From Scatomorpha sp964535405 (GTDB lineage: Bacteria; Bacillota; Clostridia; Oscillospirales; Oscillospiraceae): 55,324 nt of DNA. How positions within the stretch are numbered: position 1 is the first letter of the stretch; each line of letters begins with the position of its first letter. The stretch covers positions 1 through 55,324 of the forward strand of contig CAZHUG010000006.1 of the NCBI GenBank assembly GCA_964535405.1, in the 5' to 3' direction. Below, piece after piece: positions 35,201-43,391 of the stretch. The notes beneath the pieces were generated by a model that was not told the origin of the DNA, did no database searches, and saw nothing but the letters and a program-made list of their open reading frames with translations. Position numbers and translations under genes: made by a program.

Positions 35201-35997
35201 CCGCCGACATTGTAGCCGACGTGCGCATAGCCGACTGTGCCGGAATTTGTGCAGCCCACTATAATACCGGAGCTGTGACCGGCAATGCCGCCGGTATCCG
35301 TAAATTCGCTCAAGTTTTCTGTCGAGATCAGATTATCCAGATTGAGTTCCGCAAATGCAAAGTCGGGAACCTCACTGGTGACGTTTATTGCGGCGCTGTT
35401 GTCACTGCCGGAAATTTTGCCGAGGTTGCGACCGGCAATGCCGCCGGTATAATGCTCAGCATAGACGGCGCCATAGCTGCGGCAATCCTCAACTACTCCT
35501 GTCTGCTCGTTTGCGCCGACTATGCCGCCGACGGTGATGAGCCCCTCAACACAGCCGGAGTACACGCACCTTAATATCTTGCCGGAGTTGTTGCCCGCGA
35601 TGCCGCCGACGTATTGGGCAGTGCCACCCGGCGCAACCGTGCCGAGCACGGTGAGATTTCGCACCTCGCCGCTCTCCTGTATGTACCTGAACAGGCCCAT
35701 GTGTGAGCCGGAATAGCTGATATCGAGACCCGAAATCGTATGCCCGTTACCCTCAAAAATGCCGCCGAAGGTGGGAATTGCCTCAAACTCAAGCTCTGCG
35801 AGGTCAATATCGGCAGTCAGGACCACCGTCACACCGCGGCTCCAGGTATCCAGCGCGCATTTATCCGACAGCTCCATAAGCTCCTGCGCCGTCTCCACGT
35901 AGTAGGAGTTTCCTGAGTCCGCAAGCGTTGATACGGGCAGCAGCGACAAGCACAGAAGGACAGCCAACAGTCCGGCGGCGAGTCTTTTACTTTGCAT
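32230..35997 (-). CDS. Large GLUG-repeat cell-surface protein with C-terminal membrane anchor
   Basis: This 1255-residue surface protein has a signal peptide (to about residue 27). Residues 35-300 form a beta-helix-like region of GLUG-type repeats (GGIAG, GGIVG about every 25-35 residues). A long helical segment (303-425), two glycine-rich beta repeats (about 436-525 and 530-612, each with TVTP/AVKP plus GY) and a second helical segment (615-815) follow. The GLUG repeats then resume (831-1000). An InlB-like repeat lies at 1045-1092 and an anchor helix at about 1220-1242, ending in SKRRKKK. The ATG overlaps the upstream MMPL gene by 11 nt. The function is unknown; adhesion or partnership with the MMPL pump is inferred. 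Confidence 0.85.
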   Translation of the reverse strand: MQSKRLAAGLLAVLLCLSLLPVSTLADSGNSYYVETAQELMELSDKCALDTWSRGVTVVLTADIDLAELEFEAIPTFGGIFEGNGHTISGLDISYSGSHMGLFRYIQESGEVRNLTVLGTVAPGGTAQYVGGIAGNNSGKILRCVYSGCVEGLITVGGIVGANEQTGVVEDCRSYGAVYAEHYTGGIAGRNLGKISGSDNSAAINVTSEVPDFAFAELNLDNLISTENLSEFTDTGGIAGHSSGIIVGCTNSGTVGYAHVGYNVGGIAGRQSGYMINCVNMGYVNGRKEVGGIVGQMEPYLTLDLSASGIDSLVNGLGRLHDLLDKTLLDAQGSSEAISARLNAVSGSMGGAAKDLNFIASGTVDFVDGAMGAVNDIGERVGYVVDALPIILEHFERAGSAAAASLEYLRRANADLALVEKMESGVYDETDHNLLSITAGTGGRLVASTLNPAAGQLVTLTVTPGAGYSLNSIEVWDADGAQLELAANPDGTYSFEMPILSGDPITDPVNAKAKNTVVRASFAPNDSYTDRVVLSSTCGGYISTEQQNAAAGQTVTIAVKPDEGYELFNLSIVKDSAEGYEDIAPSRMDDLGTTYSFVMPASGEAALVSASFQRKSDWAIVEDMADIINIRSAELSAAMDSARANFEALKNSLNLGSAEDVPALLSDLISDLLTAGSSVRDIISATEQLVDALAPYVSEAVQKLNKDLGFALTFLKAAANSLTDAVSELRAAISYIAGEPDIQFPVLGSEFSQKVDSLCGNLSDMADGLKDLNSEMANAGTVLLGDLRAVNDQFNIVMLLLVDTVQGLGDISLGSNFTDISEEEDNSTEGKVVSCSNLGVIFGDRNVGGIAGAMAIEYDFDPESDVTGSRGMSSFLSKCVLKNCTNYGDIKAKKSGVGCVVGYMDLGSVVSCFGFGSASSESGDNVGGIAGRSMTAIRDSWAMCTLSGGDNVGGIVGSGTRVYGCRSLVIVESATEGAGAIAGTLEKDADVLGNIFVSDRLHGIDGISYSGAAEPVSFESLIAMDAAPAELTDMTLSFEANGRVIKQVRFEYGGSIDASEIPEVPEREGYSGSWPEFDPDNLTFSRLLRAEYISLASTLESEDTSGDAQRPILLVEGRYLPGAVVSTTRLEQAPLEVSSGLTPLETISASVSGNAADDELHTVHYLIPETDGRLSKVVIYLDDGDGWKHVKYSSSGRYAIFDVEGDSFSIYSAEQPPSNAAVLVGIGAVVLGLGLITGLWISSKRRKKKTADSAV

Positions 35998-38455
35998 GAC
36001 AGTCAGCCTCCTCCCTATCTAACAAATCCTTCACATCATCCGGCTCAGCTTCAAGCCGCTCACCCGACTGCACCACCGCCTCAAGCGAGCCATGAAACAC
36101 ACCGTAGACCTCGGCATCGATATATCCCGATATCTGCCCGCGCACACGTCCGCGAACCTTTATCTGGCTGCCCTCCACGCGGGTCAGCTCAGGTTTTTTG
36201 GTCTTAAACTGTGTCTTTTCAATCAGCAGGTCGCCGAGCAGCAGTATCTGCGGCAGCACACCCATGACAAGGAAGATGGATATCAGCGTTCCGCGCCCCA
36301 GGCAGGTGCCGATTGAGGAAATCGTGTTGTCCGAGGTCAGACGCCCGATAATAAAGCCTGCCGAGGCGAGCATCGTTCCGGAGGTTATGACAGTCGGGAA
36401 TGACTGGTTCAGCGCCTGAACAATTGCCTGCTTGATGGGCATCTCCTGCTTGAGTGCAATATAGCGGTTCGAGATTACAATCGCGTAGTCAATGTTTGCG
36501 CCCATCTGTATGGCGCTGACAATGAGATAGGAGATGAAAAACAGGTTGTTGTCCGTGAGATACGGCACGGAGAAGTTGATCCATATGCTGCTCTGAATCA
36601 CGATTATTAAAAGCACCGGCAGACCCACGGAGCGGAAGGTAACAATCAGCACCGCAATGACAAACAGCGCCGAGAGTATGCTGATAAGCAGGTTATCCTC
36701 GGAGAAGGACTCCTGAAGATCGCGCTCGTTCACGGACATGCCGACGAGATATGCCTCGTCATAATACTTGCCTGAGACCGCGTGTATGGTGTCGAGAAAC
36801 TCGAAGGTCTCCTCCGACTCCTCCGGCAGATTCAGATATATGAGAAAGCGCGACCAATGCTCGCCCTCAAGCTGATCCTTGGCAAAGTTGAGCAGAGAAT
36901 ACAGCTCATCAATTTCCTCGTCCAGCTCGCGGTCGAGGCTCACGAAGCCCCCCTCCTTCTGATCGTAGAGGTACAGGAACATGTCAATGAGCGGCACGTT
37001 ATACTGGTCTATATCGGCGACTATCCGCCCATAGTCCCCCTCGCGGACGGCATAGCCCATATAGAGCAGGCGCACAGTCTCTATGTCCTGATCCGTGAGC
37101 TCGGCAAACTGGCGCGGTGAGAGTGCGGATGTGACGGTGTGACCGTCCATCGCCTCGGTATTGGCAAGGCCCATCGTGCTCTCGATCTGGGCGTAGGTCT
37201 CAAGCTCGCCTAAAAGCTCCGCTTCAGTTTCGTAATTGCCGGAGGGCACGATGAGCGCCAGATAGTTCTCACTTCCGAAGGTCTCGGTTATGAGCTTATC
37301 GGCGATTTTATTATCATTTTGCTTTACAGTGTCCAGGGTACTGTAGCCGTAGACATACGGGCAGCGCGAAGAGAACACAAAGGCGCACACGACGACAACT
37401 AAGAAAATCGGTGGAATTATATATCTGGTTTTAACCGCAAGCCTGCCCCAGGCGTCAATTTTTGGCACGAAGCTCCTGTGCGGTGTGCGATCGATGAGCT
37501 TTGAAAACAGCATCAGCAGTCCCGGCATCAGCAGGAACACCGAGAGCATGCTCATGACGATGGCCTTGATGAGCACTATACCCATGTCGTAGCCGAGGCC
37601 GAAGTGCATCAGCGTCAGTGCCGCCAGACCAGATATCGTTGTCAGACTGGAAGCGCCTATCTCCGGAACGGCCTTTCTGAGTGCTGCAATGACCGCTTCT
37701 CTGGCCTTTCTTGTCTTGCGCTCCTCTGTATAGCGGTGGCATAAAATTATGGCATAGTCGATCGCCAGAGCAAGCTGCAGAACAACTGCAATGGAGTTTG
37801 TTATGTACGAAATTGTCCCGAACAAAAAGTTCGTGCCCATGTTGAGCAGGGCCGCCGCAATAAATGTTATGAGCAGAACGGGGATCTCCATATAAGTCTG
37901 CGAGGTGAAAAGCAGCACAGCGATTATAATGATGATGGCGATGAGCAGAACAACCTCCATCTCCTGACCTATAATCGTTTCAAGCGGATTGCCAACCTCA
38001 GTGCTCACATAAAGGTCATAATCCGCCAGCTGCTCACGTATATCGTTCATCGCCCCTGCGCTTATATCGTCCGATTCCGTGGCGTCAAATGTCACGGTGA
38101 AAAGGGCACAGGCATTTTTATAATGGGAGTCCGTATCGTCAAACACGACCATATGTACGCCCTCAATCGCCTCGACCTCGCCCACCAGCGCGAGTGCACG
38201 CTCATATGAGATATTGGCGAGCATGACCTTCGCCGTCGCGTACTCAATAAACTCCTCGTCCATGATGTTCAAGCCCTGCCTCGTTTCAGTTCCTGGGTCA
38301 AGATAAGCGGTCAGATCCTCGTTTATTTCAACCCAATTGCGTGAAAAGACCGAAAAAATAGCCGCAATTATGAAGACAAGAAAAAAGATGTTCCTCTTGT
38401 CTACAATAAACGTTGCGGCCCTTTCCATAAAGCTTCCATTGTTTTTTCTTCTCAT
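35987..38455 (-). CDS. MMPL/RND superfamily membrane transporter
   Basis: This ~822-residue protein has the RND-like plan of the MMPL family: a first helix (about residues 20-38), a large extracellular loop, five clustered helices, a second large loop (about 370-570) and five to six more helices. Each core half keeps family-like stretches (NSIAVVLQLALAIDYAIIL and SAIQMGANIDYAIVIS), with the central Asp expected for proton coupling. A hydrophilic tail after residue ~750 contains Gly-patterned beta repeats. An in-frame GTG lies six codons upstream; the ATG at 38455 follows GGAAGTGAG. Upstream TTGACG (38531-38526) may be a -35. It is translationally coupled to the GLUG protein gene, so they probably work together. 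The cargo is unknown. Confidence 0.88.
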   Translation of the reverse strand: MRRKNNGSFMERAATFIVDKRNIFFLVFIIAAIFSVFSRNWVEINEDLTAYLDPGTETRQGLNIMDEEFIEYATAKVMLANISYERALALVGEVEAIEGVHMVVFDDTDSHYKNACALFTVTFDATESDDISAGAMNDIREQLADYDLYVSTEVGNPLETIIGQEMEVVLLIAIIIIIAVLLFTSQTYMEIPVLLITFIAAALLNMGTNFLFGTISYITNSIAVVLQLALAIDYAIILCHRYTEERKTRKAREAVIAALRKAVPEIGASSLTTISGLAALTLMHFGLGYDMGIVLIKAIVMSMLSVFLLMPGLLMLFSKLIDRTPHRSFVPKIDAWGRLAVKTRYIIPPIFLVVVVCAFVFSSRCPYVYGYSTLDTVKQNDNKIADKLITETFGSENYLALIVPSGNYETEAELLGELETYAQIESTMGLANTEAMDGHTVTSALSPRQFAELTDQDIETVRLLYMGYAVREGDYGRIVADIDQYNVPLIDMFLYLYDQKEGGFVSLDRELDEEIDELYSLLNFAKDQLEGEHWSRFLIYLNLPEESEETFEFLDTIHAVSGKYYDEAYLVGMSVNERDLQESFSEDNLLISILSALFVIAVLIVTFRSVGLPVLLIIVIQSSIWINFSVPYLTDNNLFFISYLIVSAIQMGANIDYAIVISNRYIALKQEMPIKQAIVQALNQSFPTVITSGTMLASAGFIIGRLTSDNTISSIGTCLGRGTLISIFLVMGVLPQILLLGDLLIEKTQFKTKKPELTRVEGSQIKVRGRVRGQISGYIDAEVYGVFHGSLEAVVQSGERLEAEPDDVKDLLDREEADCHAK

Positions 38456-38556
38456 ACACAGGCTCACTTCCACTGAATTTGCCGTTTTTTTAACACAGTT
38501 TTAGTCTGGCACTGACAAAAGCTTCCGTCAACTCGCATTATATTCGGCAGATATTA

Positions 38557-38577
38557 GAGCAGGATTAAATCCTGCTC
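38557..38577 (-). terminator. Hairpin overlapping the stop of the COG2509 gene
   Basis: GAGCAGGAT (38557-38565), a 3-nt loop and ATCCTGCTC (38569-38577) form a perfect 9-bp inverted repeat. The TAA stop lies in the loop, so the last codons are in the stem. On the minus strand it is followed by TAATAT, a weak tail. It is plausible as the end of the long minus-strand operon from 45667, or as an mRNA 3'-end structure. Confidence 0.5.
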
Positions 38578-40127
38578 CCGGTATCTTCAATCAGCGACTC
38601 CGCGCACTTCATCCCGTCCACTGCCGCGCTTGTTATTCCGCCGGCGTAGCCCGCGCCCTCACCGCAGGGATACAGTCCGCGCAGACTGCTCTGTCTGCTC
38701 TGGGCACTCCTTATTATGCGCACAGGCGAGGACGAGCGTGTCTCCGGACCGGTCAAAACCGCGTCGGCATCGTCAAAGCCGCGCAGCTTGCGCCCCAAAA
38801 GCGGCAGAGCCTGGGTCATGACCGAGCTTACTTCATCCGGCAGCAGCTCGTGCAGCTCGCCCCAACGAACACCGGGCTTGTAGCTCGGCTTCACCGAACG
38901 CGCGGCGCGGCTTGGCCTCCCGGCGAGAAAATCGCCCACGAGCTGAGCCGGTGCGCAATAGTTTCCCCCGCCGTAGGCAAAAGCGCGACGCTCAATTTCG
39001 CGTTGCCAGTACATGCCGCCGAGCACGCCCGGATGCGGAAAATCCTCCGGCCTGAGCGAGACGAGCAGCGCCGAGTTTGCGTTTTCGCCATTGCGCGCGT
39101 GATAGCTCATGCCATTTGTCACAAGCCCGCCCGCCTCACTTGCCGCCGCGAAAACCTCGCCGCCCGGACACATGCAGAAGGTATATGCACTGCCCCCGTC
39201 GGGCAGGTGGACCGAGAGAGCGTAGTCCGCAGGAGGCAGCAGACCGCCGCGCTCCGCGCCGTACTGCGCCCTATCTATGCTCGACTGCAGGTGCTCTATT
39301 CTCGCGCCCATCGAAAACGCCTTGGGCTGCATGGGCACACCGAGCTTTTCCAGCCAGACGAAGGTATCCCGCGCACTGTGCCCTATGGCGAGAATGAGAC
39401 TCGTGCAACGAAGCTCATACTCCCCGTCCGGCGACAAAACGCGCGCGGAGTAAAGCTTATCGCCGTCAATATTGAGTCCCGTGAGCTTGTGGCAGAAGCG
39501 AAGCTCGCCGCCGAGCGAGATTATCTCCCGGCGTATGTTTTCGACTACGCCGATGAGCAGGTCTGTGCCCACATGCGGCTTTGCGTCATAGGCAATGCTT
39601 GCGGGTGCGCCGTGCTCGACAAGCTGGGATAGCACCCAGCCGATGCGCATATCCTTCGTGCCGGTGTTGAGCTTGCCGTCGGAAAAAGTGCCTGCGCCGC
39701 CCTCACCGAACTGCACATTGCATTCCGGATCAAGCTCACCGCCGTTTTGGAAGCGTTCGATCTTCTTTTTGCGCGTCTGCGCGTCCGCACCGCGCTCCAG
39801 AACGATCGGGCAGAGTCCGGCACGGGCCAGCACCAGCGCCGCGAACATGCCCGCCGGGCCGAAGCCCGTGACAACAGGGCGAGCGCCCCGAGCCTGAACC
39901 CTTGGTATATCATACCCGGGACTCTGCTCCTGAGCCTCGCCCCGCAGACGGACAGCGGCAGAAAACAGCCAGTGTATGTTCTGCTTTCTGCGCGCATCCA
40001 GTGATTTTTTTATTATTGTGAGCTGCTCAATATCCCGCGGGGCTACACCGAGCTTCTGCGCCGCCAGCTCCAGAAGCCTTGCCTCGTCCTCGCCGGGCTT
40101 GAGCACCAATCCGCTTACAGTCTTCAT
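38565..40127 (-). CDS. FAD-dependent dehydrogenase of the COG2509 type
   Basis: This ~520-residue flavoprotein has a short N-terminal basic domain (TIIKKSLDARRKQNIHW near residues 37-53) followed by a Rossmann FAD site VVTGFGPAGMFAALVLARAG (about 86-105) with ERGAD ending the second strand. Further blocks are FGEGGAGTFSDGKLNTGTKD and, near the C-terminus, GLYPCGEGAGYAGGITSAAVDG, both characteristic of the uncharacterised COG2509 family. The substrate is not established. GGAGG lies eight bases before the ATG at 40127; the frame continues 14 codons further upstream without support. Its ATG overlaps the stop of the next flavoprotein gene (ATGA). Confidence 0.87.
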   Translation of the reverse strand: MKTVSGLVLKPGEDEARLLELAAQKLGVAPRDIEQLTIIKKSLDARRKQNIHWLFSAAVRLRGEAQEQSPGYDIPRVQARGARPVVTGFGPAGMFAALVLARAGLCPIVLERGADAQTRKKKIERFQNGGELDPECNVQFGEGGAGTFSDGKLNTGTKDMRIGWVLSQLVEHGAPASIAYDAKPHVGTDLLIGVVENIRREIISLGGELRFCHKLTGLNIDGDKLYSARVLSPDGEYELRCTSLILAIGHSARDTFVWLEKLGVPMQPKAFSMGARIEHLQSSIDRAQYGAERGGLLPPADYALSVHLPDGGSAYTFCMCPGGEVFAAASEAGGLVTNGMSYHARNGENANSALLVSLRPEDFPHPGVLGGMYWQREIERRAFAYGGGNYCAPAQLVGDFLAGRPSRAARSVKPSYKPGVRWGELHELLPDEVSSVMTQALPLLGRKLRGFDDADAVLTGPETRSSSPVRIIRSAQSRQSSLRGLYPCGEGAGYAGGITSAAVDGMKCAESLIEDTGSRI

Positions 40128-41332
40128 TTTCCGAGCCTCCCCGCCAGTCTGCCGCTCGACCATGCCCACTGAAGGTTATAGCCTCCGCAGTCGCCGTCCA
40201 CATCCAAAACCTCACCACAGGCGAAAAGTCCCGGCACGATGCGGCTCTCGAGAGTTTTGGCGTCGAATTCCGAGGTTTTTATGCCGCCAACCGTGACCTG
40301 TGCGTCCTTGAAGCTCTCCGTTCCGCGAACGGGCAATGTAAACTGCTTGCAGGACTCCACAGCGCGGGCAATATCCTTATCGCTAAGCTCCGCAAGCCGG
40401 GCGTTTGCGTCAAGCTGGGCGTACTTCACCACCATGCGTCCGAGGCGATTGTGCAGAGCGCCTGTGAACAGCTCCCCTGCCTGCAGCTCGGGCGCAGCCC
40501 CTCGCCTATCGCAGAGCATGCTGTAAACCTCGCCGGCGGCGTAGGCGCGCAGGAGGTCAATTTCGAGCTCCATTTGTCTGTCACCGGCTGTCGAGACCGC
40601 TCTCGAAAGGTCAAAGGCCGCAGGGCCGGAGACTCCGTTTTCCGTAAACAGCAGTTCACCCCCGCCCTTTGCCGTCTCGCGCCCGCCCTCTCGCAGAGTC
40701 AACGCGCAATCGGCCTTCACACCCTTGAGCGAGCGCGGATAGCCTGTTCCCGTTGTAATCTGCACCAGCGCCGGGTGAAGCGTGGTTCGTGAGTGACCAA
40801 GCGCCTTTAAAAGCTCGTAGCCGTCCTTGACTCCGCCAAGCTTTTCGCCCGCCATTCCGCCGCAGGCGACAATAAGGGCATCCGAGCGAAACTCGCACTC
40901 GTCCGTCACGACGACAAACGAAGCTGGGGCTCGGCGGATTTTCTTGACCGGCGACAGGACGCGCAGCTCAACTCCGGCGGCCTCCAGTGCGTAGCGCAGC
41001 ACGTCCACAACCGAATTTGCTGAATTTGACAGCGGGTACACTCTGCCGTCCGCCTCCTCGACGGTCAAAAGGCCGAGGCCGCGGAAGTACTCGCGCATCG
41101 ACTGCGGAGAAAACGCGACAAGAGCAGGGCGGATAAAGCCCGGCTCCTCGCCGTGATATCCGCCCCTGCCCGCATTCATATTACTCAAATTACAGCGCCC
41201 GTTTCCGCTCGCCATGAGCTTTCGTCCCGCTCTCGCCTGGCGCTCGAGAAGGATCACATCATGCCCCGCCTGCCGCGCGGACAGCGCCGCTATCATTCCG
41301 GACGCTCCGGCTCCTATAACAGTGACTTTCAT
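40124..41332 (-). CDS. NAD(P)/FAD-dependent oxidoreductase, HI0933/BaiN family
   Basis: This 402-residue protein starts with the dinucleotide site MKVTVIGAGASGMIAALSA and the family signature GRKLMASGNGRCNLSN (about residues 36-51). It ends with GLFACGEVLDVDGDCGGYNLQWAWSSG, the second FAD contact. The HI0933 family includes BaiN, which reduces bile-acid intermediates in gut clostridia, but most members have no proven substrate, so no specific reaction is claimed. It overlaps mscL upstream and the COG2509 gene downstream by four bases each, so two flavoproteins are translated as a coupled pair. Confidence 0.88.
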   Translation of the reverse strand: MKVTVIGAGASGMIAALSARQAGHDVILLERQARAGRKLMASGNGRCNLSNMNAGRGGYHGEEPGFIRPALVAFSPQSMREYFRGLGLLTVEEADGRVYPLSNSANSVVDVLRYALEAAGVELRVLSPVKKIRRAPASFVVVTDECEFRSDALIVACGGMAGEKLGGVKDGYELLKALGHSRTTLHPALVQITTGTGYPRSLKGVKADCALTLREGGRETAKGGGELLFTENGVSGPAAFDLSRAVSTAGDRQMELEIDLLRAYAAGEVYSMLCDRRGAAPELQAGELFTGALHNRLGRMVVKYAQLDANARLAELSDKDIARAVESCKQFTLPVRGTESFKDAQVTVGGIKTSEFDAKTLESRIVPGLFACGEVLDVDGDCGGYNLQWAWSSGRLAGRLGK

Positions 41333-41754
41333 TGCCTTGCCTTGAGTACGGACAAAATTTCGGCAAGAAGCTCGGACTCGGACACAGTAGCAGGTTCCCC
41401 AGCCGCCGGAGCAACTTCAAGCTCCTGCGTCTTTTTATGGGTAGCAAGCCTCTCATAGGCGCGGTTTATGGTGCGCACCAGCATGAAAACGACAAAGGCC
41501 ATGATAAGAAAATTCACGATGGAGGAGATGAAGTTTCCATAGGTAATCACAGCCCCGCCCAGATTCACAGACAGGCTGGAGAAGGAATCTGTCTTGACAA
41601 ATATGCCGACAAAGGGCATGAGAATGTCGTTGACCAGAGAGTCGATGATTGCCTTGAATGCCGCGCCCACGATGACGCCAACTGCCATATCCATGACATT
41701 GCCGCGGGCTATAAACTCGCGGAACTCCCCCCAAAAGCTCTTTTTACTTCTCAT
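41329..41754 (-). CDS. mscL: Large-conductance mechanosensitive channel
   Basis: This 141-residue protein matches MscL, the pentameric safety valve that opens on hypo-osmotic shock. The N-terminal amphipathic helix and first membrane helix read EFIARGNVMDMAVGVIVGAAF (residues 12-32), followed by DILMPFVGIF. The second helix is NFISSIVNFLIMAFVVFMLV (about 73-92), and a charged cytoplasmic helix bundle closes the chain. GGAGG precedes the ATG. It overlaps the BaiN-type gene by four bases. Confidence 0.96.
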   Translation of the reverse strand: MRSKKSFWGEFREFIARGNVMDMAVGVIVGAAFKAIIDSLVNDILMPFVGIFVKTDSFSSLSVNLGGAVITYGNFISSIVNFLIMAFVVFMLVRTINRAYERLATHKKTQELEVAPAAGEPATVSESELLAEILSVLKARQ

Positions 41755-41796
41755 TTTCTTACCTCCATACGTCTATTATTTGATATAAAATGCAGT

Positions 41797-41997
41797 TTAT
41801 TTTCTCTTCAGCTTGCGCTTGGTGCCGTCTTCATCGACAATATAGGTGTTCTCCAGCGTTGCCTCGGTGCTTTTGCGCCACTGCGCCAGATATTCCTTGC
41901 GCAGCTCGAGGCGCTCGTTTTTTTCCTCTTGGCTCAGCTCTCGCTCACGCGAAATTCGCGTTAGCTCGCTGATTCTGTCCATTCTTTCCTTTTCCAT
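41797..41997 (-). CDS. DUF896 family small protein (YnzC-like)
   Basis: This 66-residue protein belongs to UPF0291/DUF896: MDRISELTRISRERELSQEE followed by RLELRKEYLAQWRKSTEATL and DEDGTKRKLKRK. In Bacillus the family folds as a short helical hairpin with a flexible tail; one member lies in the SOS-induced yneA operon, but a general function is not established. GGTGG precedes the start. It lies 8 nt after the UPF0210 gene and 42 nt before mscL. Confidence 0.88.
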   Translation of the reverse strand: MEKERMDRISELTRISRERELSQEEKNERLELRKEYLAQWRKSTEATLENTYIVDEDGTKRKLKRK

Positions 41998-42005
41998 TAT
42001 CCACC

Positions 42006-43364
42006 TCAGTTGCGCAGAGCGTTCATCGGCGCCGGAATCCGCCCGCCGCGGGCGATGAAATCCGCGCTGGAATATTCGTGTACGGACATTATCGGAGCAC
42101 TGCCCAAAAGTCCGCCGAACTCGACCACGCCGCCGACGTCCATGCCCGGTGCGGGTATGAGACGAACCGCGGTGGTTTTCGAGTTTATCATGCCTATTGC
42201 GGCCTCGTCTGCAATAATCGCTGAAATCGTCTCCGCCGTTGTCCTGCCCGGCAGGGCTATCATGTCCAGACCGACGGAGCAGACACAGGTCATCGCCTCC
42301 AGCTTGTCCAGGGTCAGCGCACCGGAAGCGGCCGCGGCGATCATGCCCTCATCCTCCGAGACCGGGATAAACGCTCCCGAAAGCCCGCCGACGTGTGACG
42401 ATGCCATGACCCCGCCCTTTTTAACCGCGTCGTTTAGCAGTGCCAGAGCCGCCGTCGTGCCATGAGTGCCGCAGACCTCAAGCCCCATCTCCTCTAAAAT
42501 CCGCGCCACGGAGTCGCCCACCGCGGGCGTGGGCGCAAGAGAAAGATCGACAATGCCGAAGGGTACGCCCAGTCTGCGCGATGCCTCCTGAGCGACGAGT
42601 TGACCCATGCGGGTGATCCTGAAGGCGGTCTTTTTTATCGTTTCAGCTACCACGTCAAAGGGCTCTCCCTTCACAGACAGCAGGGCGTGGTGAACAACTC
42701 CCGGGCCGGAAACGCCCACGTTTATCACGCGTTCAGGCTCCGACACGCCGTGGAACGCACCCGCCATGAAGGGATTATCCTCCACCGCGTTGCAAAACAC
42801 GACGAGCTTGGCGCAGCCAAAGCCGCCCCTGTCGGCTGTAAGCCGGGCGGTTTCCTTTATAGTACGGCCCATGAGCGCGACCGCGTCCATGTTTATTCCG
42901 GCCTTGGTGGAGCCCACGTTCACGCTTGAGCAGACAAGCTCCGTCTCCGCCATCGCCTGCGGAATGGAAGCAATCAGCCGACGGTCAGCCGGGGTCATGC
43001 CCTTCTGAACCAGTGCAGAAAAGCCGCCTATAAAGTTGACGCCCGTCTCGGCGCGTGCCCTGTCCAGTGCACGGGCGAACGGAACATAATCCTCGGTATT
43101 TGACGCGCCTGCGACAAGCGCTATCGGCGTCACCGAAATGCGCTTGTTGACTATGGGAATGCCGAACTCTGCCTCAATATCCTCGCCGGTCTTGACAAGA
43201 TCTCGTGCCGAATTTGTAATCTTGTCATATATTTTCCGACAAGCAGCCTTGGGGTCGGGATCACAGCAGTCCAAAAGGGATATGCCCATCGTGACCGTGC
43301 GAACGTCCAGGTGCTGCTGGTCTATCATCTCAATAGTCTGTAGTATCTCACTGCGGTTAATCAT
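42006..43364 (-). CDS. UPF0210 (PFL/DUF711) family protein
   Basis: This 452-residue protein has the full length of the UPF0210 family, which shares a fold with the pyruvate formate-lyase/glycyl-radical superfamily but lacks a proven enzyme activity. Recognisable parts are LQTIEMIDQQHLDVRTVTMGISLLDC at the N-terminus, FIGGFSALVQKGMTPADR, GINMDAVALMGRTI and the C-terminal GGRIPAPMNALRN. No glycyl-radical RVxGY motif is seen. It follows a UPF0237 ACT-domain gene by 27 nt, a pairing conserved in many bacteria, suggesting that the ACT protein is its regulatory partner. Confidence 0.92.
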   Translation of the reverse strand: MINRSEILQTIEMIDQQHLDVRTVTMGISLLDCCDPDPKAACRKIYDKITNSARDLVKTGEDIEAEFGIPIVNKRISVTPIALVAGASNTEDYVPFARALDRARAETGVNFIGGFSALVQKGMTPADRRLIASIPQAMAETELVCSSVNVGSTKAGINMDAVALMGRTIKETARLTADRGGFGCAKLVVFCNAVEDNPFMAGAFHGVSEPERVINVGVSGPGVVHHALLSVKGEPFDVVAETIKKTAFRITRMGQLVAQEASRRLGVPFGIVDLSLAPTPAVGDSVARILEEMGLEVCGTHGTTAALALLNDAVKKGGVMASSHVGGLSGAFIPVSEDEGMIAAAASGALTLDKLEAMTCVCSVGLDMIALPGRTTAETISAIIADEAAIGMINSKTTAVRLIPAPGMDVGGVVEFGGLLGSAPIMSVHEYSSADFIARGGRIPAPMNALRN

Positions 43365-43391
43365 AGTAATCCTCCCGGATGCGCCCTGCCT

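Noticed and set aside
38850..39632. 260-codon plus-strand frame over the COG2509 gene
   Set aside because: Antisense shadow in a GC-rich gene; no domain recognised.
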